Shown here: piece by piece, positions 36,631 to 44,943 of the stretch
Layout of the letters: each line of letters starts with the position of its first letter
How positions within the stretch are numbered: the first letter of the stretch is position 1
Position numbers and translations under genes: made by a program
The notes under the pieces: generated by a model
What the model was told of the DNA's origin: nothing
What the model saw: only the letters and a program-made list of their open reading frames with translations
The model's database searches: none
Assembly (NCBI GenBank): GCA_964598845.1
Contig: CAZRDM010000012.1
Span: 3,799-67,798, forward strand
Length of the DNA stretch: 64,000 bases
Source of the DNA: FEN-987 sp964598845
Lineage (GTDB): Archaea; Thermoproteota; Bathyarchaeia; 40CM-2-53-6
Reading direction: 5' to 3'

Positions 36631-37455
36631 TCATACTCGAATAACATATTGTACTGATGAGTAGCCCATCGCCTTCAAGGCGATCATAGCCGCGGCCAGT
36701 GCTAATGTACCGATCTGCGCAACGTAATCTCCCGCTCTAAGCTTGGTCTCTTCGAGATAGGTTCGCGTCGTGGGCGCGCCGAAGGCTCTACATTCCAACG
36801 CGGTCTGCAGTGTTGTAGAGAGCTTCAGGAGGTATAGCAGCACCGGAGTGAGGACGCTCGTGTACACACCTGCCTTCTTGTGAAGTGGAAGTTTGTCGAT
36901 GTTACGGCCTCTCAGCTTCTGAGCCTGGAGCACATTATTCCAAGTCTGAAACACAAGCGGCACAAACCTGATTCCCGTGACGAAGATCAGTGTGAAGTGA
37001 TACGGGATCTTCATCTGGCCCATATTCGCAGCTATTTTCGTCATGGGCGTGGTCATCGTCAAGATTGGCAAGGAAAATACGACGGCGAGAACGCGCATGA
37101 AAATCAGTGTCCCCCAAAGGAATCCCTCGAGTGTGTACGAGGCCCAATTGCGTGTTCCAACCATGAATACACCCAATCGGAATAGCTCCGTGCTGCCGAA
37201 GCGATACGTGAAGCCCTGAAGGACTATCAGGAAGATGTATGTCCCGAGCAGGATTTTCAGAATGATTCCTAATCGCCTGAACTCGATCCCTGCGATCACC
37301 CACCAAGCGAGCAAGAAGACTATCCAGACGCCAAGCAGGACGAAATCTAGAGCGAAGAGACTAATGGCGAGGCTCGTCACCGTTAGCAGCAGCTTAGTGC
37401 TAGCCTGCAGCCCATGGACGGCTGTATCCTTTCGAACATATTCTAATGTCGTCAC
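36631..37455 (-). CDS. ecfT: ECF transporter transmembrane subunit EcfT (system 2)
   Basis: The 274-residue membrane protein has six or so helices and the EcfT coupling motif 'ALECRAFGAPTTRTYLEE' plus 'QAQKLRGRNIDKLPLHKK' (first ARG-type motif). Its start overlaps the ATPase stop by 4 bases, showing tight coupling. Together with genes at 37452-40317 it forms a second complete ECF system unrelated in gene order to the one at 21.4 kb. Confidence 0.9.
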   Translation of the reverse strand: MTTLEYVRKDTAVHGLQASTKLLLTVTSLAISLFALDFVLLGVWIVFLLAWWVIAGIEFRRLGIILKILLGTYIFLIVLQGFTYRFGSTELFRLGVFMVGTRNWASYTLEGFLWGTLIFMRVLAVVFSLPILTMTTPMTKIAANMGQMKIPYHFTLIFVTGIRFVPLVFQTWNNVLQAQKLRGRNIDKLPLHKKAGVYTSVLTPVLLYLLKLSTTLQTALECRAFGAPTTRTYLEETKLRAGDYVAQIGTLALAAAMIALKAMGYSSVQYVIRV

Positions 37456-39170
37456 TTATCGGCGTCCCCAGTCAATGAGTCCAAGAGTTCGTCCACAGTC
37501 AATATGTCCCCAGAGATTCCATACGGCTCGAGTTCTCTTGCCAGGAGTGAGACGGGAGGCGGCTTTATGAACGCCTTCCTGAGCGTCTCAACTTCTGCGA
37601 AAACCTCCTCGGTAGCTCCGTCCAACAGAATCTCACCATTGAACATGACGACAGTCCTGTCTGCGTACTGGGTGACTAGGTTCATATCGTGAGTAATCAT
37701 GATGACTGTATGGCCGGCTTCATTCAGTTTCTTCGCGAGCTTTGCGATGCGGTGCCTCCCGAGATAGTCCTGCGCCGTGGTGGGCTCGTCCAGTATGACA
37801 ATTTCAGGTCTCATCGCTATTACTGCTGCGACCGTGAGACTCCTGCGGTCTCCAAAACTGAGCCTGAAGGGGAAGATCTCCTTTTGCTCTTTGAGACCGA
37901 CAAAACCTAGGGCCTCGTCTACCCTGTGATTGATTTCGTCCTCGGACAACTTCAGATTGCGAAGTCCGAATTCAACTTCGTCCTTACACGAAATGGTGAA
38001 CAATTGCTCATCAGGGTTCTGCAGCACTAGGCCCATCGAGGTCGCCAGTTCCGCTGTCGTGAAATCTTTGACGTTCCTTCCTCTGAAAAATACTTGGCCC
38101 TTGGTGGGAGTCAGCAACTTCAAGAATAGCTTGACGAGTGTCGTCTTACCTGAACCATTCTGTCCAACGATTCCAATCATTTCACCTTTGCGAACCTTTA
38201 GGTTCAGGTTTCTGAGGGCGGTAACGGGCGGAATACCCGGATATGTAAATGTGAGATCCATGCATTCGAGGACAACCTCTTCCTTAGGTACCGATTTGTT
38301 CGCACGACTCACTTTTCTCGGCATGAGTTCCTTCGTTTCAATCAATTCCACAATCTGTTTCTTACTCTCTTCAATGGTCAAAGGCGGCGGTTGCTCTGGG
38401 TTGATCGTACGTCCGACCGTTGCAAGCTGGGGAACCTGAACTCCGACCTCATCCAATAGGTCTACTTGAGCGAAGACTTCTCTCGGCGTGCCTTGGGCAA
38501 CGATCATTCCATTGCTGAGGACTATGACTCGATCTGCAAATGTTGGTGCCTCCTCAGAGGCATGTGTCGTTAAGACGGTTGTCATATTGTACCTTCTTTT
38601 CAGATCGACGAGTACCTCGAACACCTCGGTCGTCCCTATCGGATCAAGTTGCGAAGTGGGCTCATCCAAGACAAGCAGCTCGGGTTGCATGCTTAGCCCC
38701 GCTGCGAGCGCAAGTCTCTGCTTTTCACCACCGGAAAGTTCCATTGGAGAACGTGACTCAAATCCTTGCAGACCGACTGCGCCGAGAGCCCATTTTGCTC
38801 TCCTCAAGATCTCTTCTCTCGGTAGCCCTAGGTTCTCGGACCCGAAGGCGACTTCCATGAGAACGTCTGGGTTTACCAGTTGGCCCTCGGGGTCCTGTGT
38901 TACGAAACTTATCTTCTGAGCGAGTTCATGCACCGGATGCTCATTCACATCCATCCCCACAACAAGCACTTTTCCCTGCGTAGTGCCTTGAACGACATGG
39001 GGTATGATGCCTGTAAGGTGACGACACAAGGTCGTCTTGCCGGCGCCATTTGCCCCCATGATGGCGACTATCTCGCCTCTGGAAACTTGCAGGCGAATAT
39101 TCTTGAGAGCTTGCACTTGATCTGGGTATGTGAAAGAAAGATCTTGGACGTCTGTTACGAGGGTCTCCAT
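37452..39170 (-). CDS. ecfA: ECF transporter ATPase, two ABC domains fused (EcfA1-EcfA2, system 2)
   Basis: The 572-residue protein has two ABC domains. Domain 1: 'MGANGAGKTTLCRHL', 'LSGGEKQRLALAAG', 'LLVLDEPTSQLD'. Domain 2: 'VGQNGSGKTTLVKLF', 'LSFGDRRSLTVAAVI' (signature changed from LSGGQ), 'IVILDEPTTAQD'. A charged linker of about 60 residues (275-335) joins them. The same fused architecture and degenerate second signature are seen in system 1, so the two are paralogues. Confidence 0.92.
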   Translation of the reverse strand: METLVTDVQDLSFTYPDQVQALKNIRLQVSRGEIVAIMGANGAGKTTLCRHLTGIIPHVVQGTTQGKVLVVGMDVNEHPVHELAQKISFVTQDPEGQLVNPDVLMEVAFGSENLGLPREEILRRAKWALGAVGLQGFESRSPMELSGGEKQRLALAAGLSMQPELLVLDEPTSQLDPIGTTEVFEVLVDLKRRYNMTTVLTTHASEEAPTFADRVIVLSNGMIVAQGTPREVFAQVDLLDEVGVQVPQLATVGRTINPEQPPPLTIEESKKQIVELIETKELMPRKVSRANKSVPKEEVVLECMDLTFTYPGIPPVTALRNLNLKVRKGEMIGIVGQNGSGKTTLVKLFLKLLTPTKGQVFFRGRNVKDFTTAELATSMGLVLQNPDEQLFTISCKDEVEFGLRNLKLSEDEINHRVDEALGFVGLKEQKEIFPFRLSFGDRRSLTVAAVIAMRPEIVILDEPTTAQDYLGRHRIAKLAKKLNEAGHTVIMITHDMNLVTQYADRTVVMFNGEILLDGATEEVFAEVETLRKAFIKPPPVSLLARELEPYGISGDILTVDELLDSLTGDADK

Positions 39171-39237
39171 TTCTGCTTCATCAACCAGACTCCATTAGGA
39201 TTGCATTGAATGAAAAAAAGAGGGAGGAGGAAGAGGC

Positions 39238-40035
39238 CTACCATATGACGTTCGGTGGCTTCGCCATTCCACTCTTTCCTAACGCTGTCGCCATGGGGGC
39301 CGCAATAAATGTCGTAAGAATCGCGAACAACGGCATGTACCATGTATAGATAAGTGCGGCTTGGAAGTATAGTAGTCCTGATGGATACTCGTAGATGTAC
39401 CAGAATGACCAGAATGTCGGCGTAACGTAAAAGGCATTCATCCCCATCCAAGTGCCGAAGAAGATTCCGGCGAATCGTTCTTTCAAGTCTGAACTGCGCG
39501 CCCACTTGTAGATGTACTTGCTTCCAAGTGGCGATAAGAGTACGACTCCCGGTAGCAACCAGTAGTAGAGAAGTACGAGGAAATAGTCCGTTGGTGAAAC
39601 TGGTGCCCAGCCGCCTGTCATGCAAGGTATGCAAGGATAGACGTACATGATTACGAAGAATGACAGCGTTGCTACTGCTAGTACCCCCGCGAATAATGCC
39701 CAGTACTTCTTGGGGCCTGTGTTCAGTGCTAGACCTGCCATGATGGCTGGGATGGTGGCTACTTGGAAGGCATCAAATATTCCGAGCGGATAGGCGCCTG
39801 GAGCGATGAACATACCTATCACTCCTCCGACGAATGAACTGATGATTCCTGGAATGGGGCCCAGAACCAGCGGAGCGACACATGCTAGGACTACGGCAAG
39901 AGGCCAGTACCCTCCCCCGCCAGGGTAGGGTAGCAGAGGCACGAATGAAGTGACCCCGACGAGTGCTCCGTAAGCTGCTATCCACGCGATAGGTGTCCCA
40001 AAGATGTACGATCGGCCCTTAGGTTTTGATGACAT
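39238..40035 (-). CDS. ECF-type S component, membrane substrate-binding subunit (system 2)
   Basis: The 265-residue protein has about seven hydrophobic segments including 'VLGPIPGIISSFVGGVIGMF', matching the conserved core of S components. It is longer than most S components, with an additional aromatic-rich part ('TPTFWSFWYIYEYPSG') and a 'CIPCMTGG' loop that could face outside. Position directly before the fused ATPase supports the role. Substrate unknown. Confidence 0.7.
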   Translation of the reverse strand: MSSKPKGRSYIFGTPIAWIAAYGALVGVTSFVPLLPYPGGGGYWPLAVVLACVAPLVLGPIPGIISSFVGGVIGMFIAPGAYPLGIFDAFQVATIPAIMAGLALNTGPKKYWALFAGVLAVATLSFFVIMYVYPCIPCMTGGWAPVSPTDYFLVLLYYWLLPGVVLLSPLGSKYIYKWARSSDLKERFAGIFFGTWMGMNAFYVTPTFWSFWYIYEYPSGLLYFQAALIYTWYMPLFAILTTFIAAPMATALGKSGMAKPPNVIW

Positions 40036-40065
40036 ATTCTCTCAACTCCAATTTTCCGCTTATGG

Positions 40066-40317
40066 CTAGTCCTTGAGTGCAAAGGAGGCGCCGAAAAGGG
40101 CCAGTCCTAGTATCAGGATGCCTGTCGCGAATGCCCAGACCATGTCAGTGCCCTTCCAGAAGTAAGCGACGACTCCTTCGTGAGTCTCCCACCATTCAGG
40201 CTCTCTGACAAGTCTGTTCGCGGCGTCCATGACATAAGGAATTGCGAACATGACTATGCCGAGCAGTAACACTCCGATGCCCATGAACTTCACCACGGGT
40301 CTTGTTGCCTTAGCCAA
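40066..40317 (-). CDS. small two-helix membrane protein at the head of ECF operon 2
   Basis: Eighty-three residues from a TTG at 40317, with helices 'FMGIGVLLLGIVMFAIPYV' and 'FATGILILGLALFGASFAL' around an acidic/aromatic loop 'REPEWWETHEGVVAYFW'. It may be an accessory ECF subunit. A GGAGG lies 11 bases before the TTG but only four before an ATG (40324) that reads only MKIG and stops; dropping one A from the AAAA there would join that ATG to the TTG frame, so the true start may be 40324. Intergenic distance to the S component is 30 bases. Confidence 0.6.
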   Translation of the reverse strand: MAKATRPVVKFMGIGVLLLGIVMFAIPYVMDAANRLVREPEWWETHEGVVAYFWKGTDMVWAFATGILILGLALFGASFALKD

Positions 40318-40361
40318 TTTTCATTAATCCTCCATAGAGCGGTGGCAATGTAGCGGGCTTC

Positions 40362-40378
40362 GTAATATATTAAAAACT
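40362..40378 (-). promoter_or_regulatory. TATA box of ECF operon 2
   Basis: On the minus strand, AGTTTTTAATATATTAC is a strong archaeal TATA element. It would place the transcript start near 40338, before GGAGG (40329-40333) and the start codon, and drive the small membrane protein, S component, EcfA and EcfT, possibly also the SDR and arginine deiminase. Confidence 0.55.
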
Positions 40379-40452
40379 CGTTGGGGGATTGTGCAAGCTG
40401 CCGGCACGGAAACACTTTTCACGAGTAGAAAAAAGCCCGAGCGAGAAAGAAG

Positions 40453-41899
40453 TTAGCGATCGAGTCTCTCGCGCCGCGCGTGCGAGTATTCCGCTAGCGC
40501 ACGTGCACTGGCGACAGCCGCTTCAGGCATCAGGTAGACTGGCAGCCTTAGTTCTGCAGCTCTGGAGAGAAGGTCAGAGTGACTCTTGGGAGTTACCGCA
40601 GTAAACACAGGAAGGACAGGCTTCGTCAAGTCTCCGGCGGTCTTATGCAATTTTCCCAAAGCCTCAACAACCTCAAGAAATACGCCCCGTGGCCAGTAGC
40701 TTATTCCCAAAATCAACATGTCACATGTCGCGTCGTTGAGAATAATTCGCCCTATTGACTCTAGAACGGTGGCTACCTCTCTTGGTCCCACGAGCGCTGT
40801 GATGTCGAGAGGATTGGTAGCTTTCGCCTCCGAAGGTAGCAACTCCGCCAGTCCTTCCCGCGTGTCATCTCTTAGACTCGGGATGGACAAGCCTTCTTGG
40901 GCGGCTTGGTCCGCGAAAACAGCTGCCATACCACCTGAGTCTGCCACAATCGCCACGCTGTTCCCAGCTGGAATAGGCTCCCAAGCCAGTGCCAGCGGAA
41001 GATCAATAAGCTCTTGAAGTGTCCTCGCCCTAACGATTCCGAGTTGACGGAACAGCCCCATATATACCCCGTATCTCCCAGCAATCGCCCCAGTGTGTGT
41101 GAGAGCTGTCTTTCTGCCCTGCTCGGACCGCCCCACCTTTAGGATGACAAGGGGTTTTCGTTGTTCAAATGCCAGACGCGCTGCGGCGATGAATTTCGGT
41201 CCGTCTCTGGCGGCTTCAAGGAACACGGAAATGACCTTTGTCTCTCTGTCATGAGCAAAGTACTCGATGTAGTCTGCTACCTGGAGATCCATTTCGTTGC
41301 CTGAAGAAACCCAGCCACTTACGCCGACCTGCCTCTCCCACAGCTTGTGAAGTACATACTCTCCCACGCCCCCGCTCTGAGTAACGAATGCAATTTCACC
41401 GCGAAGCGGTGATGGATGGGCTAGGAAAGTGGCCCATGTGCCAGTACCTAGGTATATTACGCCTTCGCAATTTGGACCGCAGATCCTCATCCCACTCTTA
41501 CGAGCTTCTTCTACGAGCGCTGCCTGCTCTTTTTTTGGGTCAGGTGTTTCATACTGAATCTCTGCGGTGATTATCACGGAGGCCTTCACGCCGGCTCTAA
41601 TGCAGTCAGCGAGAACCTGTTTCACTCCAGCAGCGGGAATCGCGATCAGTGCCAATTGGGGGATCTCGGGCAGACTGGCTACCGACTCATAGCACTTGAG
41701 ACCAAGGATCTCTGCGCGCTTGGGATTGATCGGATAGATTCTTCCACCATAGCCAACCTGTAGCAATCCTGGAATTATCCAGCCACTGAACTTCTGAGGA
41801 TCATGAGAGGCGCCAATTACAGCAATCGATTCGGGTTTGAAGAGGAAATCCAGAGCGCTTCGCTCCTCGGTTCTTGCGGCGAGGGGAATCGTCGTTCAC
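40453..41899 (-). CDS. ADP-forming acyl-CoA (acetyl-CoA) synthetase alpha subunit, apparently frameshifted at its N-terminus
   Basis: The enzyme converts acyl-CoA, ADP and phosphate to acid, CoA and ATP. The frame ending at 40453 contains the CoA-binding Rossmann start 'KPESIAVIGASHDPQKFSG', 'PNCEGVIYLGTG' and the phosphohistidine loop 'TALTHTGAIAG'. No ATG, GTG or TTG precedes the conserved N-terminus in that frame before a stop; the nearest in-frame TTG (41766) would delete the nucleotide-binding loop. A GTG at 41897-41899 in another frame, with AAAGGTG, would connect if one base were removed. The beta subunit is separate at 48430. Confidence 0.75.
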
Positions 41900-42042
41900 C
41901 TTTGGAGTTTCAATCCTAGTGGATTGCCAAGCGCACACGATTCGAAAGCGGCTTCGATGAATCCCTGCCCCAAATGTTTCTAGTATGCGTAAATGTTTCG
42001 CGTCTGGGTTGGTTGTCCATTGCTCGCTCCATGACGAGTCCG

Positions 42043-42972
42043 TTAGACCACTGTGAGGGCCAATACTGCCTTCTCTGTGTGCATTCTATTCTCGGCTTGG
42101 TCCCAGACCACAGAGTGGGGGCCTTCGACTATCTCATCACTCATCTCTTCGCCTCTGTAGCCCGGTAGACAGTGCATGAAGATGTAGTCTGACGCGGCAT
42201 CTTGAGCAACATCGGAATTGAGCTGATACGGAGCAAAGTCCCTGAGGCGTTTCTCCTTCTCCCTCTCGGGACCTCCCATACTGTGCCAAGTGTTCGCATA
42301 TAGAACATCGGCTCCTTTCACTGCTTGCTTGAGTTCGTCCGTGATGACGATTTCGGCACCTGTGGTCTTGGCCTTTTCGATGGCAAACTTCATGATCCTT
42401 TCATTGGGCTCATAACCCGTGGGGCGGGCAACACATAATTGCAGTCCGAAAATGGCAGCGGCGACTACTAGGCTATGACATACATTCCAAATGTCGCCCG
42501 CATAACATATTTTGATTCCGTCGAGCTTTCCCTTGTACTCAATGATCGTGAGCAGGTCTGCCAGCGCTTGGCAAGGGTGAGTTAGGTCGGTTAAGGCATT
42601 GATGACTGGGTTCTCCATGTATTTCGCAAACTCTTCTACCCGGTCCTGACCGAACGTGCGAATTACAAGTGCGTCGCAGTATCTGTCGATCACTCGTGCT
42701 GTATCCTTTACGGGTTCTCCTCTCGAAAGTTGCATCTCATCGGGTCTCATGTAGAAACTTTGCGCACCCAAATGCGCGATCGCCGCTTGGAAAGATGTCC
42801 TCGTCCTGGTAGAAGGCTTCTCGAACAGAAGTGCGACCGTTCGACTTCGTAGGTATTCGTGAGGTTGGCATTGTTTCCATTTATCTTTCAGATCTCTAGC
42901 CGCAGCAAGTATCGTTTCGATCTCGACGCGGGAGTAGTCCATTAGGGTAAGAAAATCTCTTCCGCGCAACAT
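42043..42972 (-). CDS. argF: ornithine carbamoyltransferase
   Basis: The 309-residue transferase has 'EKPSTRTRTSFQAA' (carbamoyl-phosphate site), 'DLTHPCQALADLL' (HPCQ), 'YANTWHSMGG' and 'FMHCLPGYRGEE' (HCLP), all diagnostic for OTC. In the biosynthetic direction it makes citrulline; with arginine deiminase (34370) it could run catabolically to yield carbamoyl phosphate. It lies 12 bases after the saccharopine-dehydrogenase-like gene, so they are probably co-transcribed. Confidence 0.92.
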   Translation of the reverse strand: MLRGRDFLTLMDYSRVEIETILAAARDLKDKWKQCQPHEYLRSRTVALLFEKPSTRTRTSFQAAIAHLGAQSFYMRPDEMQLSRGEPVKDTARVIDRYCDALVIRTFGQDRVEEFAKYMENPVINALTDLTHPCQALADLLTIIEYKGKLDGIKICYAGDIWNVCHSLVVAAAIFGLQLCVARPTGYEPNERIMKFAIEKAKTTGAEIVITDELKQAVKGADVLYANTWHSMGGPEREKEKRLRDFAPYQLNSDVAQDAASDYIFMHCLPGYRGEEMSDEIVEGPHSVVWDQAENRMHTEKAVLALTVV

Positions 42973-42984
42973 TACATCTCCACC

Positions 42985-44142
42985 TTAGTTGACTACCTTC
43001 CTGAAGTCAAATATGCTTCCCACTTGCGTGTACCGGGCGCCTCGCCGTTTCTGAAACTCGTCGAAGAACATATCCGGATCGATTGCATCAGGTGGAAGAA
43101 CTCCATAGTTCTTGATCTTGTCTTCGCCCAGCATCATAGTCGCTATGAAGAGCGGGATAACAGTCCCGCTTGCCATTGTTCCCACCGATGCGTGAACATG
43201 GGTAACGTCACCTCCATTAGCCTTGCCGACGACCTCGATTCTTTGAGCGGCCACAGCAGGAATGTCCTTCTTGCTTTGCATGATGTTCATGCAAACCGTC
43301 GTCAGAAAGTCAACCGCCGCTACCTTCGTTCCGTCAACTTCGTAGGTATCCATTAAGCTCGCGCCGGTTTTGACCCAGCTCTCGATGAGATCATGGATGT
43401 CCCTTGGGAATATGCCTCCCCTCACTGTCACGTTCTTTACTCCTTTCACGTACAGCGGGATAGTCAGTACTTCAGGGTGGTCGAAATAGACGACATCAAC
43501 TTCTCCAACAGGAGACGGGAACTCAACTAGCTGTCTTCCAGAGAACGGTGGGACCTGGACGAGCTTGCAGTCTAGATACTGATGAGGGCTGCTAAAGCAA
43601 TGGAGACAATGCTTCATAACGGAGGGGCCAAACGGATCTGTCTGGCTCGAAGTCCAGGCGATTCGAACATCACTAACAGATTCCATTCTTCTGGCGCTGT
43701 ACTGCACTTGAATGTTTGACAAACCAGGACTGCTGCCAAGCGAGGTTAGAACGGTAGTTCTCGCTTTCTTTGCTTCGCCGTCGAGCTTGATGATTTCCTT
43801 GGCGGCGACATACTCGTCGCAGATGTCGGCGTATTTGACGCCGATCTCAATTGCTGCCCTGATCGTGTTGATCCCGTACCTATAGTACGGTCCAACACAG
43901 TTCACGACGACATCAGCGTTCTTCATGGATCGTTTCAAGGCATCTGAGCTCTCGACATCCACAACTTCGTACTTTACAACATCATTGCCGATTCGCTTGT
44001 TCACTTCCTCGGAAGCCCTCTTCGCCTTGTCTTGCGACCGGCTTGTTACACGCACCTCGGCCTTTCCGTGCTTCGCCAAAAGGTACGCGGCAACCTTGCC
44101 CATGTAACCCCCTCCACCCAAAACCAAGACTCGCATTCGCAT
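42985..44142 (-). CDS. saccharopine dehydrogenase-like NAD(P)-binding protein
   Basis: The 385-residue protein opens with 'VLVLGGGGYMGKVAAYLLA', a Rossmann nucleotide site, then 'VVVNCVGPYYRYG' and 'TSLGSSPGLSNIQ', typical of saccharopine dehydrogenase and lysine-6-dehydrogenase relatives. Its place before OTC suggests action on a basic amino acid (lysine, ornithine) or their imines, but this is inferred from context only. Confidence 0.75.
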   Translation of the reverse strand: MRMRVLVLGGGGYMGKVAAYLLAKHGKAEVRVTSRSQDKAKRASEEVNKRIGNDVVKYEVVDVESSDALKRSMKNADVVVNCVGPYYRYGINTIRAAIEIGVKYADICDEYVAAKEIIKLDGEAKKARTTVLTSLGSSPGLSNIQVQYSARRMESVSDVRIAWTSSQTDPFGPSVMKHCLHCFSSPHQYLDCKLVQVPPFSGRQLVEFPSPVGEVDVVYFDHPEVLTIPLYVKGVKNVTVRGGIFPRDIHDLIESWVKTGASLMDTYEVDGTKVAAVDFLTTVCMNIMQSKKDIPAVAAQRIEVVGKANGGDVTHVHASVGTMASGTVIPLFIATMMLGEDKIKNYGVLPPDAIDPDMFFDEFQKRRGARYTQVGSIFDFRKVVN

Positions 44143-44335
44143 TCAATACCTCGGGAAACACTAGATCTGGATTTTCAAATCAGTGGACTGCTCAGTTCTT
44201 ACTACTTATTTCTTCGGGGAGGGATCTTCAGAGGTCAATGAACCAACGCCCAGAACGTTGGCGAGAGGTCTTACTCTGAGAAAGCTGATAACCTGCTGAA
44301 TCAGCAAGACGCCTTAGTTCCCAGGGGCCACATGG

Positions 44336-44941
44336 ATGACGTCATCGATGACGACCGAAAGACAGGATGAAAAGACTGCCAAGTTTATTGGAGAAGTGAG
44401 TTCTGTCGGAGGACAATGCGTTTCGGCTCCTGATCTCTCAAACGTTCGAGATCACGTTGCGAAAATAGTGTCGACTTCGGCGGCTAGGCGGGTGGCCGTT
44501 GGCGATCAACGCTTGGCATCCAGACTCTTCCCTCAGGGAGCAGGGAACAGAAAATTCGAGGTGATTACCCCGTCAAGCATGTCCCGTGACGAGTTCTTCG
44601 TGGCATTGAGGACGGTCGATGTCGGCGTATCGGGGGTTGACCTCGCCGTTGCGGAGACCGGCACGCTCATCATCGTAACAAGAGAAGAGTCTGAAAGACT
44701 CGTAACGGCTCTGCCACAGATTCACGTCGCTATCCTTCCACTCTCAAAGCTGGTCTCCTCCTTTCAAGAAGCGGAGCGTTTCGTCTCGCGAGTGCTGGAG
44801 TCTAGCGAGGGAACTGCGATCTCTTTGATCTCTGGAACCAGCAGAACTACCGATATTGGCGATGTGGTAATCTCGGGCGTACATGGACCAAGGGAACTGC
44901 ACGTGTTCCTTCTGGATCAAGAGTCCGCGGGAAGCGACTAG
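44336..44941 (+). CDS. lutC: LUD-domain protein, LutC-like
   Basis: The 201-residue protein fits the LutC/YkgG group involved in oxidation of lactate by an iron-sulfur complex. 'DVGVSGVDLAVAETGTLIIV' and 'PQIHVAILPLSKLV' are the diagnostic LUD segments ('GIT..d.aIAeTGT...'), and 'TDIGDVVISGVHGPRELHVF' ends the domain. A 12-bp palindrome GATGACGTCATC (44335-44346) spans the start codon. It is followed two bases after its stop by the LutB-LutA fusion. Confidence 0.82.
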   Translation: MTSSMTTERQDEKTAKFIGEVSSVGGQCVSAPDLSNVRDHVAKIVSTSAARRVAVGDQRLASRLFPQGAGNRKFEVITPSSMSRDEFFVALRTVDVGVSGVDLAVAETGTLIIVTREESERLVTALPQIHVAILPLSKLVSSFQEAERFVSRVLESSEGTAISLISGTSRTTDIGDVVISGVHGPRELHVFLLDQESAGSD

Positions 44942-44943
44942 CC

